Shown here in pieces: positions 36,716 to 44,170 of a DNA stretch of 64,000 nucleotides. Source of the DNA: CAZTGZ01 sp964613385 (lineage in GTDB: Bacteria; Bacteroidota; Bacteroidia; NS11-12g; UBA9320); contig CAZTGZ010000008.1 of the NCBI GenBank assembly GCA_964613385.1, forward strand, positions 1 to 64,000, written 5' to 3'. Within the stretch, counting starts at the first letter, position 1, and each line of letters opens with the position of its first letter. The position numbers were made by a program, and so were the translations under genes. Below the pieces are notes generated by a model that saw nothing but the letters and a program-made list of their open reading frames with translations, had not been told where the DNA came from and made no database searches.

Positions 36716-37198
36716 CTAACTACTTCTCTCTTTGTACATTTTTCTAAGCAGAGATATTTGACCAAGGTGGTAATAGCCATGTTCAATAACCCCTTCGATA
36801 TTGCGCAATAGGCTGCCGTATTTGGGGTCTATAAATGGTGCATCCAGATCCCGGTCCTCCAGGTTTTGTATGTATTGAACGAATGCCAGGGCATTGGAGA
36901 GAAGATTTTGTTTCAGTGTTTCCCAGTCGCCGGCGTGAAAGGTTGCGGGCAAATCGAAGCTGTATTGGTCCCGGATTTCCAATTTTCCGGTTTCGAAAGC
37001 ACGCAACAGCCCCTGGAGATAATAGTTGATATGGTAAGTAAGTCGGGCAATGGTATTCAGGGAGCCGGATTGATACTGCGCTTCTTCATAAACTATATCC
37101 CTGAGCAACTCTTTGTAATTGGTATTGGCGATCCATTTCCCGTCGAGAAAAAGCTCTTGAAGGCGGGTTGCAAGGGAAATGCATCTTTGTATGTTCAT
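36716..37198 (-). CDS. DinB-like four-helix metalloprotein
   Basis: The 160-residue soluble protein is a DinB/YfiT-like four-helix bundle. Histidines typical of the metal site appear in 'ARLTYHINYYL' and 'IEGVIEHGYYHLGQI'. The family includes thiol S-transferases that use bacillithiol and damage-induced proteins, but the actual substrate is unknown. The first ~40 codons and promoter of this gene are repeated as a truncated copy at 38066-38222. It is convergent with the UGM gene. Confidence 0.85.
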   Translation of the reverse strand: MNIQRCISLATRLQELFLDGKWIANTNYKELLRDIVYEEAQYQSGSLNTIARLTYHINYYLQGLLRAFETGKLEIRDQYSFDLPATFHAGDWETLKQNLLSNALAFVQYIQNLEDRDLDAPFIDPKYGSLLRNIEGVIEHGYYHLGQISLLRKMYKERSS

Positions 37199-37246
37199 GT
37201 CGGTTGTATAAAGGCAATTTTAAGATATTCAAGGGGATTTTGTATA
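37091..37246. repeat. Direct repeat, copy A (5' end and promoter of the DinB gene)
   Basis: This segment matches 38066-38221 at a constant offset of 975 bases. Over 37121-37240 I count 9 differences in 120 (92.5 percent). It covers the DinB start codon (37198), the first ~35 codons and about 45 bases upstream. Confidence 0.9.
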
Positions 37247-37360
37247 TGTCGAAATGGGATGTCCCTCGGTTATTTAGTGATAACACATACCCATTTTCAG
37301 TAATTGAGAGTCGTTGATCAAATGGCAAAGATTTTATATATTTGGATAAATCTAGAATCA

Positions 37361-37665
37361 ATGCCGAAAATCTTTGAGTACCTTGGTATCCTTATCTTCT
37401 TCTATTCAAATGAGCATGAACCCATTCTTGCCATGCAAAATATAATGGATGTGAAAGTAAGGCCGAGTTCTATATTGTTGAAGGAAAGATTGTAGAAATC
37501 AAAATCAAACCGGTTAGAGGTTTAAATCCACTGACAGGAAATAAGTTAAAGGACTTTGAAGAATTCCTTGAGAAATTTTCAGACAAAATAGTTGAAAAAT
37601 GGATTGACTATTTCATCTATCACAAGAATATTGAGTTTGAAAAAATCACTAAACGTATCAAATGA
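37361..37665 (+). pseudogene. DUF4160 protein with a one-base frameshift
   Basis: The ATG at 37361 begins MPKIFEYLGILIFFYSNEHEP, the standard DUF4160 N-terminus, then stops early in frame. Restoring one base after 37427 gives 'IHCHAKYNGCESKAEFYIVE' and continues 'VEIKIKPVRGLNPLTGNKLK' to TGA at 37663-37665, a normal ~100-residue DUF4160. The single missing A may be a real mutation or an assembly error. The last codon overlaps the DUF2442 start (ATGA), as usual for this pair. Such pairs resemble toxin-antitoxin modules in layout, but I know of no proof. Confidence 0.8.
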
Positions 37666-37940
37666 AAATAGTAAAAGAATATAACAGAGATTATTCAGAT
37701 TTGATAGAAATCAAGTCTGCTAATTATATTGGTGATTATGCAATTCGAATCGTTTTTAATGATGGTGTTAATAGGCTTGTTGACTTTAAGTCATTTCTTG
37801 AAACATCAGTTCATCCATCGATTCGAAAATACTTAGACGAGAATAAGTTCAAAGAATTTAAAATAATAGATGGGAATTTGAATTGGAACGATCATGATTT
37901 AATATTCCCAATTTATGATCTCTACCAGGGAAAAGCTTAG
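37662..37940 (+). CDS. DUF2442-family protein
   Basis: The 92-residue protein matches DUF2442: 'IKSANYIGDYAIRIVFNDGVNRLVDF', 'KYLDENKFKEFKIIDGNLNWNDHDLIFPIYDLY'. The family is small, soluble and almost always next to DUF4160, with which it shares the ATGA junction here. Function is unknown; the pairing suggests a two-component module. If the DUF4160 frameshift is real, this partner may be left without its mate. Confidence 0.88.
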   Translation: MKIVKEYNRDYSDLIEIKSANYIGDYAIRIVFNDGVNRLVDFKSFLETSVHPSIRKYLDENKFKEFKIIDGNLNWNDHDLIFPIYDLYQGKA

Positions 37941-38269
37941 AAAAATATAGAAGCTTTAATCTTTCGTCACAGAAAAGCAAAAAAATCACCAGGCATAACT
38001 GCTACTAATTAGTACAGTATTGCCGCAAGCTCATCACAAGGCAACTTCTCCTACACGCAAAATCTTACCAAATCCCGGAGCAAATTATTGGCTTTGGTAT
38101 TGGCGATCCATTTCCCGTCGAGAAAAAGCTCTTGAAGGCGGGTTGCGAGGGAAAGGCATCTTTGTGTGTTCATGTGGGTAGTGTAAAGGCAATTTTAAGA
38201 TATTCAGGTGGAATTTGTATATTCGGGGGTGAGGTGGGCAACGGGTATAATTTAGTAATGAGTGATTTT
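37941..38269. other. Intergenic stretch with truncated DinB start
   Basis: Apart from the DinB 5' fragment (38066-38221), this AT-rich stretch has a small palindrome 'tactaattagta' near 38000 and no coding signal. Confidence 0.5.
38066..38221. repeat. Direct repeat, copy B (truncated second DinB start)
   Basis: This is the partner of 37091-37246. On the minus strand from the ATG at 38173 it reads MNTQRCLSLATRLQELFLDG and 'KWIANTKANNLLRDLVRFCV' before a stop: the same DinB N-terminus, about 38 codons, then unrelated sequence. It is therefore a decapitated paralogue rather than a gene. Confidence 0.88.
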
Positions 38270-39313
38270 ATGAATCCATCCATCCTAAATAAGAAGACAA
38301 TCTTAATAGTTGTTTCAATTTGCTTATTAAATATTTGCAAAGGGCAAACTAATAACAACGAAATAGACCAACTTGTAAGTGATATTGAACAAGATAATAT
38401 TTTTAGGTCTTACTGGTATCATGGGGGATTTGAAACGAGTTATCGATACAATAAATTAATTGAAAATGCATCCCCTGACAAATTAGTTGAATTAACTGAG
38501 CATAGAAATGCAGTAGTTCGATGTTATTCTTTTCAAGCATTGTTAACCCATAAAGAATTTGAAATTAGGCCAATTTTAATTATGCATCTTTATGATACAT
38601 CAATTATTAATTGGTCTTGGGACAGATACATCAATAAAAATTATGACTTAGATACAATTCTTGAAAAAAGACTGACTGGAGATTTGTTTCTTATTTTGGC
38701 GTCAGAATATCTTGAAAACCACAAGAATCTAAAGGCAGAGATTGATAGCATTCTCATATTTGATAAACGTATAATACTAAATAGAAAATCATACATTCTT
38801 CAGAAACTTGAGCCGGATGTGAAATATGAAAACAGAATAAGGGAAATGGTTAAAGAGGGCAACGATAGTTTTGGACTTATAGCTCTGGCAAGATTCAAAA
38901 ATCAACATGATAAAAATTCAATTATCAGGAATCTTAAATCTAAAGACTATCGTATTCAATTTTATGGGTTATGGGCTGCAAAAAATTTCCCGGATAGTTC
39001 ATTTTTCCCTTTTATTAAATTAATTCACAAAACCCAACTTAGTTATGTAACTCCACCTAATGAAGCATTGCTGAGAATGTTATATCAGGTAATTGTGCAG
39101 TATAAGGATGAGCCATCTTGTAAACTAATAGAATTAACCTTGATCACAGATTATAATAATAGCGAAAAAGAGTCTTTAAATAAAGCCTATATTTGGCTAG
39201 CATTAAAGATTTATCCTAATCCAATTTATAACAGTTACTTTGACGCTGTGAAAGGTTTCGATGAATATGGAATGAAACATTTTGAAGAATTCATATTTCA
39301 ACCTGCAAATTGA
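38270..39313 (+). CDS. Secreted hypothetical protein with helical repeats
   Basis: I choose the ATG at 38270 (MNPSILNKKT), giving 347 residues with a signal peptide ending near 'NICKGQ'; 38258 is also possible. The frame is open further upstream, but that part is the antisense of the DinB fragment. The mature protein is mostly helical and of HEAT-repeat character ('LVELTEHRNAVVRCYSFQALLTH', 'IIRNLKSKDYRIQFYGLWAAK'). The AT-rich codons suggest recent acquisition. Function unknown; a periplasmic scaffold is one guess. Confidence 0.65.
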   Translation: MNPSILNKKTILIVVSICLLNICKGQTNNNEIDQLVSDIEQDNIFRSYWYHGGFETSYRYNKLIENASPDKLVELTEHRNAVVRCYSFQALLTHKEFEIRPILIMHLYDTSIINWSWDRYINKNYDLDTILEKRLTGDLFLILASEYLENHKNLKAEIDSILIFDKRIILNRKSYILQKLEPDVKYENRIREMVKEGNDSFGLIALARFKNQHDKNSIIRNLKSKDYRIQFYGLWAAKNFPDSSFFPFIKLIHKTQLSYVTPPNEALLRMLYQVIVQYKDEPSCKLIELTLITDYNNSEKESLNKAYIWLALKIYPNPIYNSYFDAVKGFDEYGMKHFEEFIFQPAN

Positions 39314-39316
39314 AAA

Positions 39317-39900
39317 ATCCACTCATTACAACTCATTTGCAATTGGCGGTGTTTTGTGCTCCGCAGATAGTTTTGTGGTAGCCGAAAGTTTTATACTCCG
39401 CACCAACATTTGTGCTGAAAATCCCGCCTGTCTTATGTGTGTAGACCGTTCTTAGTAATTATTTATAGCGATAGTGGTTCAGAGCGTATTCTTCACCAAA
39501 CTTTTATATCGTATTCAATTCTGCTTCTTTAGTTTCAGCATTTCGGAAAATTCAAGATCCGATTCTTTAAATGTTCCTGCGCTGGATAGACTGACTTACG
39601 TCTTCTGGTGTTTAACTACCAATAACACCTGGAAAGCGAAAAGGGAGCATGAATCTTGATGTAAAATTCCAGTTTGGAAGTTACCTTCGTATACAAGGAC
39701 ATTCTGAGGTAAAATGTAATACGGCAATCTCAATCACTTACAACCCAATCCATCTACGGTGCTTGGAAATGAATGTCCAATTCAATTGTAGCAACCTCCT
39801 CATTTACAACACAATAACTTTTAAATCTAAAAATAATCTTAAAAAATCGTTCATCAACCCTATCGTTTTTTTCCACTCGATCGTCCTAAGAGTAAACAAA
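39317..39900. other. 584-base non-coding stretch with an inverted-repeat element
   Basis: No convincing gene lies here. It carries the element at 39345-39428 described below. The remainder is short open frames without codon bias, one of which runs into the SRPBCC gene upstream of its true start. Confidence 0.5.
39345..39428. repeat. 84-bp imperfect inverted-repeat element
   Basis: The left end GGCGGTGTTTTGTGC matches the reverse complement of the right end (GGCGGGATTTTCAGC) at 11 of 15 bases, with 'tgctccgca' and 'actccgcac' inside. I recall similar GGCGG...CCGCC elements scattered between Bacteroidota genes, so it may be a small non-autonomous repeat. Confidence 0.4.
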
Positions 39901-40410
39901 ATGAAGTATTTAATCACCATTTTAACCATCTCCATGATCACCACAACAACCTTGGCTCAGGACGGAAAAGCTACCACCGTTAAGACAACCTTTCACAGAG
40001 AAACTTCTGTAAGTATCGAAATTTTAGCCGACCCGTCCATTGTTTGGGCGCTTCTAACCACCTCCTCCGATTACCCGCGCTGGAACTCAACCATAACTTC
40101 CATTGAAGGGAACATCGCACCTGGAGAAAAAATCAAACTAAAATCCACCCTGGATGCCAAAAGAACATTTACTTTAAAAGTGAAAGAATTTGAAGTAGAG
40201 AAGAAATTGGTCTGGGGAGACGGACAGGGAAATCGCGTATATACCATTACTCAAAATACGAACGGAACCATCACGTTTTCAATGACAGAAAAAATCGGCG
40301 GACTCATGTTTCCCCTATACGCTAAAATGATCCCTCCATTCGACCAGTCCTTTGAGCAATTTGCAAAGGATTTAAAAAAGGAAGCAGAGAGCATAATGTC
40401 TGTCAAATAA
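39901..40410 (+). CDS. SRPBCC-family protein with a signal peptide
   Basis: The ATG at 39901 (MKYLITILT) gives 169 residues. A signal peptide ends near 'TTTTLAQ'. The mature part has the START-like pattern 'SVSIEILADPSIVWALLTTSSDYPRWNSTI', 'LKVKEFEVEKKLVWGDG', 'GLMFPLYAKMIPPFDQSFE' with a long C-terminal helix, as in the polyketide cyclase/SRPBCC family that binds hydrophobic ligands. Most relatives are cytoplasmic, so export is unusual. The frame extends upstream but that stretch lacks codon bias. Confidence 0.85.
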   Translation: MKYLITILTISMITTTTLAQDGKATTVKTTFHRETSVSIEILADPSIVWALLTTSSDYPRWNSTITSIEGNIAPGEKIKLKSTLDAKRTFTLKVKEFEVEKKLVWGDGQGNRVYTITQNTNGTITFSMTEKIGGLMFPLYAKMIPPFDQSFEQFAKDLKKEAESIMSVK

Positions 40411-40518
40411 TTTCAGCAACCAGCGATTTATTTTTCTGTTTATCATTTTTTCAACGCACTTTTTGATTGAGCAGAAATCCCGTTTTGTAAATTCCAAACC
40501 TCGTTTCCGGGTAATAAA

Positions 40519-40622
40519 GTTATGCAGTGCAAGCCTCACGGAAATGAATTACACCGGAATTGTTATATTCGGAATTCGTATCCAGGTTACCAAATTGAAT
40601 TCACTGCACGTGACGTCATAAC
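40519..40622. repeat. 104-bp stretch with nested inverted repeats
   Basis: GTTATG (40519-40524) pairs with CATAAC (40617-40622), and TGCAGTG (40523-40529) pairs with CACTGCA (40602-40608). The centre is non-coding. It could be a MITE-like repeat or an RNA fold between the SRPBCC and GNAT genes; no copy is seen elsewhere in this window. Confidence 0.4.
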
Positions 40623-40651
40623 CTTTATTGATTGAAATGCGCTTGACGCTT

Positions 40652-41116
40652 ATGATAAACATTGTTGAAACTACAGATTATAATTTACTTGCCAGACTGA
40701 ATGAGGAAATTCAAACACTCCATAATGTCTTATTACCCAAAATATTTAAACCCTATGAACAAGAAGCCGTCATTGGCTTTTTTAAGACTTCCCTGAACAA
40801 TGAAAATGCTACCGCATTTGTTGCTTTTGAAAATGATGCGCCCGTTGGATATGTGCTGCTATTCATTATGAACATCCCATCCAATCCCTTCCAATATTCG
40901 AGAAGTTACATTTTAATTGATCAGATTTCGGTCTTGCAAAAATACAGAGGCAAAGGCATAGGCAAACAGCTATTGGGTGCTTCATATGCTTTTGCGAAAG
41001 CGCATTATATTGAACATTTGGAATTGAACCATTGGACGCTGAATGATTCTGCAAGGAAATTTTTCAGCCATCATCAATTCGAATACTACAATGAAAAAAT
41101 GTGGAAAGCCATTTAA
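40652..41116 (+). CDS. GNAT-family N-acetyltransferase
   Basis: From the ATG at 40652 (MINIVETTDYN) the product has 154 residues. It has the GNAT fold: 'TAFVAFENDAPVGYVLLFI', the acetyl-CoA-binding motif 'ISVLQKYRGKGIGKQLL' and 'LNHWTLNDSARKFFSHHQFE'. The substrate amine is unknown. Starts at 40628 (TTG) or 40637 (ATG) are possible. It stands alone among small accessory genes. Confidence 0.9.
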   Translation: MINIVETTDYNLLARLNEEIQTLHNVLLPKIFKPYEQEAVIGFFKTSLNNENATAFVAFENDAPVGYVLLFIMNIPSNPFQYSRSYILIDQISVLQKYRGKGIGKQLLGASYAFAKAHYIEHLELNHWTLNDSARKFFSHHQFEYYNEKMWKAI

Positions 41117-41179
41117 TAAACCAATTTCATCCCGGCATTACATTTGCTATTATGCCCGTTGCATCAACACGTGATCTAA

Positions 41180-42265
41180 GTGCCAACTTCCAATCCTCAT
41201 AACGTACGTAAGTTATTGCTGACTTTGGGTGTCCTCATTTTCACCCAATTCCATTCCAATAGTCAGGAAATCAAATGGTATAAAATAAACACAGCACCCT
41301 TCCTGTTCAGCAATTCTCCTTTTGAATCCCGCACTGATTGCTATGGACAAACTCAGATCCGCATAGCTCCGGTAAATTTCGAACCTTTTATTGTTACGGA
41401 TTCTGCCTTCATATCCAATGACCTGAAGCAGATTAAATTGATGATCAGACATTTTGGAAATTTCAACCAAATAGACACAAACGACCTTTGTAACTACAGT
41501 CTCATAGACTCAGCAACTTATCCATTAAACTTCTACAACAACCCTATCCGGCGTATTCGGTACAGAAAATCGAATGATTCATTTTATATCTTCAATTTTG
41601 TATTAACCAATAGCCAAAATTATGAATCAGATACTGTCTTGTTATACAGGGCATTGAAGATTCAAAAAGAAAAATGCATGGATAATTTTCCTTTTGGTAA
41701 CCACAGAGACTGTGACAGACCACTTCCCTTCAAAACTACACAGGTTGGCAAGTCAAAACCGGAACCCCACCCCCCGGATTGTTATTCATATTCGCTTTAC
41801 CATAAGTTTAAAAATGATGGCAAACAAATAGAATTAACTGTTCCTATACAAAATATTGCATTGGGTACAGGGTGGCCTTATTTAGAACTCGGAGATTATC
41901 TTCAAACTTTTGATACCTCATTGAATATTTTTCTCAAGCCCACGACCGGTTCTTTTGATCCCAAAAAGAAACAATGGGTGATTGAATACGATTCAGATAA
42001 TACAAATACCAAAGGAGTCATCAGCGTCTACAATGGAGGAACGGATACCCTGTTTATAAAGAAATGTTACACATCTGCAGGAAATGCGACCATTGAGCGG
42101 TTTTCAGAGCATATAGCCCCCTATACTTTTGGATACATAAACCTAGCAGTTTTGCATAAAAAAAATCCGGAAGCACCTCAAAACCCATCCATTTGGATAG
42201 AATTTCTCAGAAAAAACGCAATAGACAAAAAACTGTCCTATGTCGTTCCTTTCAGAATTCAATAA
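41180..42265 (+). CDS. Secreted hypothetical protein
   Basis: The GTG-started product has 361 residues, with a signal peptide ending near 'HSNSQE'. The body has two beta-rich halves. The second, 'IELTVPIQNIALGTGWPYLE' through 'SDNTNTKGVISVYNGGTDTLFIKKCY', resembles an Ig-like (DUF1573-type) module. Cysteine residues near 180-200 sit in a Pro-rich linker. There is no C-terminal sorting domain, so it is likely periplasmic or outer-membrane associated by another route. Not recognised. Confidence 0.65.
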   Translation: MPTSNPHNVRKLLLTLGVLIFTQFHSNSQEIKWYKINTAPFLFSNSPFESRTDCYGQTQIRIAPVNFEPFIVTDSAFISNDLKQIKLMIRHFGNFNQIDTNDLCNYSLIDSATYPLNFYNNPIRRIRYRKSNDSFYIFNFVLTNSQNYESDTVLLYRALKIQKEKCMDNFPFGNHRDCDRPLPFKTTQVGKSKPEPHPPDCYSYSLYHKFKNDGKQIELTVPIQNIALGTGWPYLELGDYLQTFDTSLNIFLKPTTGSFDPKKKQWVIEYDSDNTNTKGVISVYNGGTDTLFIKKCYTSAGNATIERFSEHIAPYTFGYINLAVLHKKNPEAPQNPSIWIEFLRKNAIDKKLSYVVPFRIQ

Positions 42266-42291
42266 AATTTATCCAAATTATTAATACTCAA

Positions 42292-42528
42292 ATGACCAAA
42301 ATTAAAACCATGACTTGTCGCCAATTGGGCGGCGCCTGTGACATCGAATTTACCGCTGATTCCTTTGAGAATATGGCTGCTTTGAGCAAAGCCCATGCAA
42401 TGGAAATGTTTCAACAAGGCGATCAGGATCATTTGACCGCCATGAATCAAATGCAGGAATTGATGAAAACACCTGAATCCATGCAACAGTGGTTTGATAC
42501 CAAACGCAAGGAATTCAACGATTTATAA
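42292..42528 (+). CDS. DUF1059-family small protein
   Basis: The start at 42292 (MTKIKTMTCRQLGGACD) gives 78 residues. 'MTCRQLGGACDIEFTADSFENMAALSKAHAMEM' is the DUF1059 signature, with cysteines that may bind metal or act in redox chemistry. A second half 'NQMQELMKTPESMQQWFDTKRKE' is the extension common in Bacteroidota. It converges on the DUF2200 gene 14 bases away; a weak hairpin (CCGAA/TTCGG, 42530-42551) lies between them. Confidence 0.82.
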   Translation: MTKIKTMTCRQLGGACDIEFTADSFENMAALSKAHAMEMFQQGDQDHLTAMNQMQELMKTPESMQQWFDTKRKEFNDL

Positions 42529-42542
42529 ACCGAATTTTACAT

Positions 42543-42914
42543 TCATTTCGGCTTTCTCAAAATTTTCTCCATGGCCCTGCCCTTCGCCAATTCATCGATG
42601 ATTTTGTCGAGATATCTGGCCTTTTGAGTCAGTGGATTGCTGATTTCTTCGACTCTGTATCCGCAAATAACACCCGTTATTAAGTGGGCATGGGGATTCA
42701 ATGTGGCGAGCTCAAAAAAGGTTTCAAAATTCACCTCTTGATCGATCATCTCCTGCAATCGTTGTGGATTAAATCCGGTAAGCCATTGAATGACTTCGTG
42801 CAATTCCTCTACTGTCCTGCCCTTCTTCACCACTTTTTCAATATACAATGGATAAACAGATGCAAATGACATTTCGGCAATCCTGCGATCGTGGTGAGCG
42901 GTTGATTTCATCAT
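42543..42914 (-). CDS. DUF2200-family protein
   Basis: The 123-residue soluble protein matches DUF2200: 'AEMSFASVYPLYIEKVVKKGRT', 'LHEVIQWLTGFNPQRLQEMI', 'FFELATLNPHAHLITGVICGYRVEEI' and 'LTQKARYLDKIIDELAKGRAMEKILR'. Function is unknown. It is a single gene, divergent from nothing obvious and convergent with DUF1059. Confidence 0.92.
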   Translation of the reverse strand: MMKSTAHHDRRIAEMSFASVYPLYIEKVVKKGRTVEELHEVIQWLTGFNPQRLQEMIDQEVNFETFFELATLNPHAHLITGVICGYRVEEISNPLTQKARYLDKIIDELAKGRAMEKILRKPK

Positions 42915-42997
42915 GGCAAATATCCCTTTTCAACTTAAAATCCCAAAACTTCTCCGATCAGAAACCGACCGTTCTTGCATATCCAGGGAACCTCGAA

Positions 42998-43945
42998 CTA
43001 TGCCGTAACCGGAACTGCATCTGGTAACAATCGATTCAAAATGCGCTCAAACCAGGGTAACGTAAACATGAAGAGCAATACGCCCAAACTATTAAAAAGC
43101 ATATGGGCATTGGCTACAGTGCGCTCAATTCCCGCTCCTCCACTGATCCATTGTACCAAATCAACAAAAGGATAGAAAAAAATAAGCCCAAACATGATGG
43201 AAATAAAGTTAAATGTTAAATGAAAAAGTCCCGTTTTCAGCGCTTGTCTGCTTCCTTTGATCGTAGAAAGCAGGGTATCACTGCAAGTTCCCAATTCAGC
43301 ACCCAGCATCACCGCAATTCCTCCGGTTAAACTAAGAAAACCCTTTTTAGCCAATATGATGGACATTCCAACCGTGGCAGACGACGATTGTATCACCAGG
43401 GTAACCAATGCTCCAATCAAAGCACCGGTGATGGGATTTTCTGTCTTTTTCATCCATTCGGTAAAAAAAGCCTCTTCTCTGAGCGGTTCCACGGCATTTT
43501 CCATAGTGAATAATCCAAAAAACAATACTCCGAAATACAGGATAATCTTACCGGTATTACTCACTTTTTCCGACTTGGCTATGATCAATAATATGAATCC
43601 CAATAGAAGCAATACGGGTGAATATTTTCCTATGTCCATTGCGATAATCTGACTGCTGACCGTGGTACCTATATTGGCACCCAATACGATACCCATCGCC
43701 TGTCTCAAGCGGAGTATTCCGGAATTAACCATGACGATGGTAATGATGATAACCGCTGACGAGGAATCCAATAAAGCGGTAGCAATTAATCCGACGATTA
43801 CGCTCGAGAACAGACCGGATGTATAGCGATTGATCAGGTGATTGGCCTTTTCTCCCAAAGCATCCTGCAAGGTGTTCGACAAACTCACAACCGCAAAGAG
43901 GAAGAGCACCAAACCGGCGATAACCGCTAAAAAAATTTCCAGCAT
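42998..43945 (-). CDS. Na/Pi cotransporter family protein
   Basis: The 315-residue inner-membrane protein has two inverted PF02690-type repeats with the core sequences 'ATALLDSSSAVIIITIVMV' (near 60) and 'ALVTLVIQSSSATVGMSIIL' (near 185). The first core carries DSSSA where the family usually has QSSSA. About nine hydrophobic segments are visible. It lacks the PhoU-like C-terminal domain of larger NptA/YjbB homologues. It probably moves sodium with phosphate or another anion. Confidence 0.9.
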   Translation of the reverse strand: MLEIFLAVIAGLVLFLFAVVSLSNTLQDALGEKANHLINRYTSGLFSSVIVGLIATALLDSSSAVIIITIVMVNSGILRLRQAMGIVLGANIGTTVSSQIIAMDIGKYSPVLLLLGFILLIIAKSEKVSNTGKIILYFGVLFFGLFTMENAVEPLREEAFFTEWMKKTENPITGALIGALVTLVIQSSSATVGMSIILAKKGFLSLTGGIAVMLGAELGTCSDTLLSTIKGSRQALKTGLFHLTFNFISIMFGLIFFYPFVDLVQWISGGAGIERTVANAHMLFNSLGVLLFMFTLPWFERILNRLLPDAVPVTA

Positions 43946-44123
43946 ATGATACAGATGTTTGCGAAGATGACAGTATCAAAACACGCCATTGTTAAGAGAT
44001 TCTTACCAAATTCTTGCCATGACCAATATCATATAAATGGAGGCAGCTGATCCAAAAAAGCACTGCAAAATGATGGATTAACCGCTCAACAGGCAGAAAT
44101 CACGCGAACGAACAATTTCTTCA

Positions 44124-44154
44124 TTGTGAAATTCATGAATCCTTCTTAGGTTTG
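44124..44154 (+). promoter_or_regulatory. Bacteroidota-type promoter of the glycosyltransferase fusion gene
   Basis: TTG at 44124-44126, a 20-base spacer and TAGGTTTG at 44147-44154 match the consensus well. The ATG at 44171 is 16 bases downstream of the box. Confidence 0.55.
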
Positions 44155-44170
44155 AGCCACTTCTTGAATT

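Noticed and set aside
37361..37495. Programmed frameshift in DUF4160
   Set aside because: The site (cccattcttgcc) has no slippery heptamer and no downstream hairpin, so mutation or assembly error is simpler.
40519..40622. Integron attC site
   Set aside because: attC sites run from an AAC-type box to a GTT-type box; here the order is GTT first and AAC last, and the RRR of the core is not met. No integrase is nearby.
42530..42551. Bidirectional terminator between DUF1059 and DUF2200
   Set aside because: The stem is only five pairs (CCGAA/TTCGG) and there is no clear T-run.
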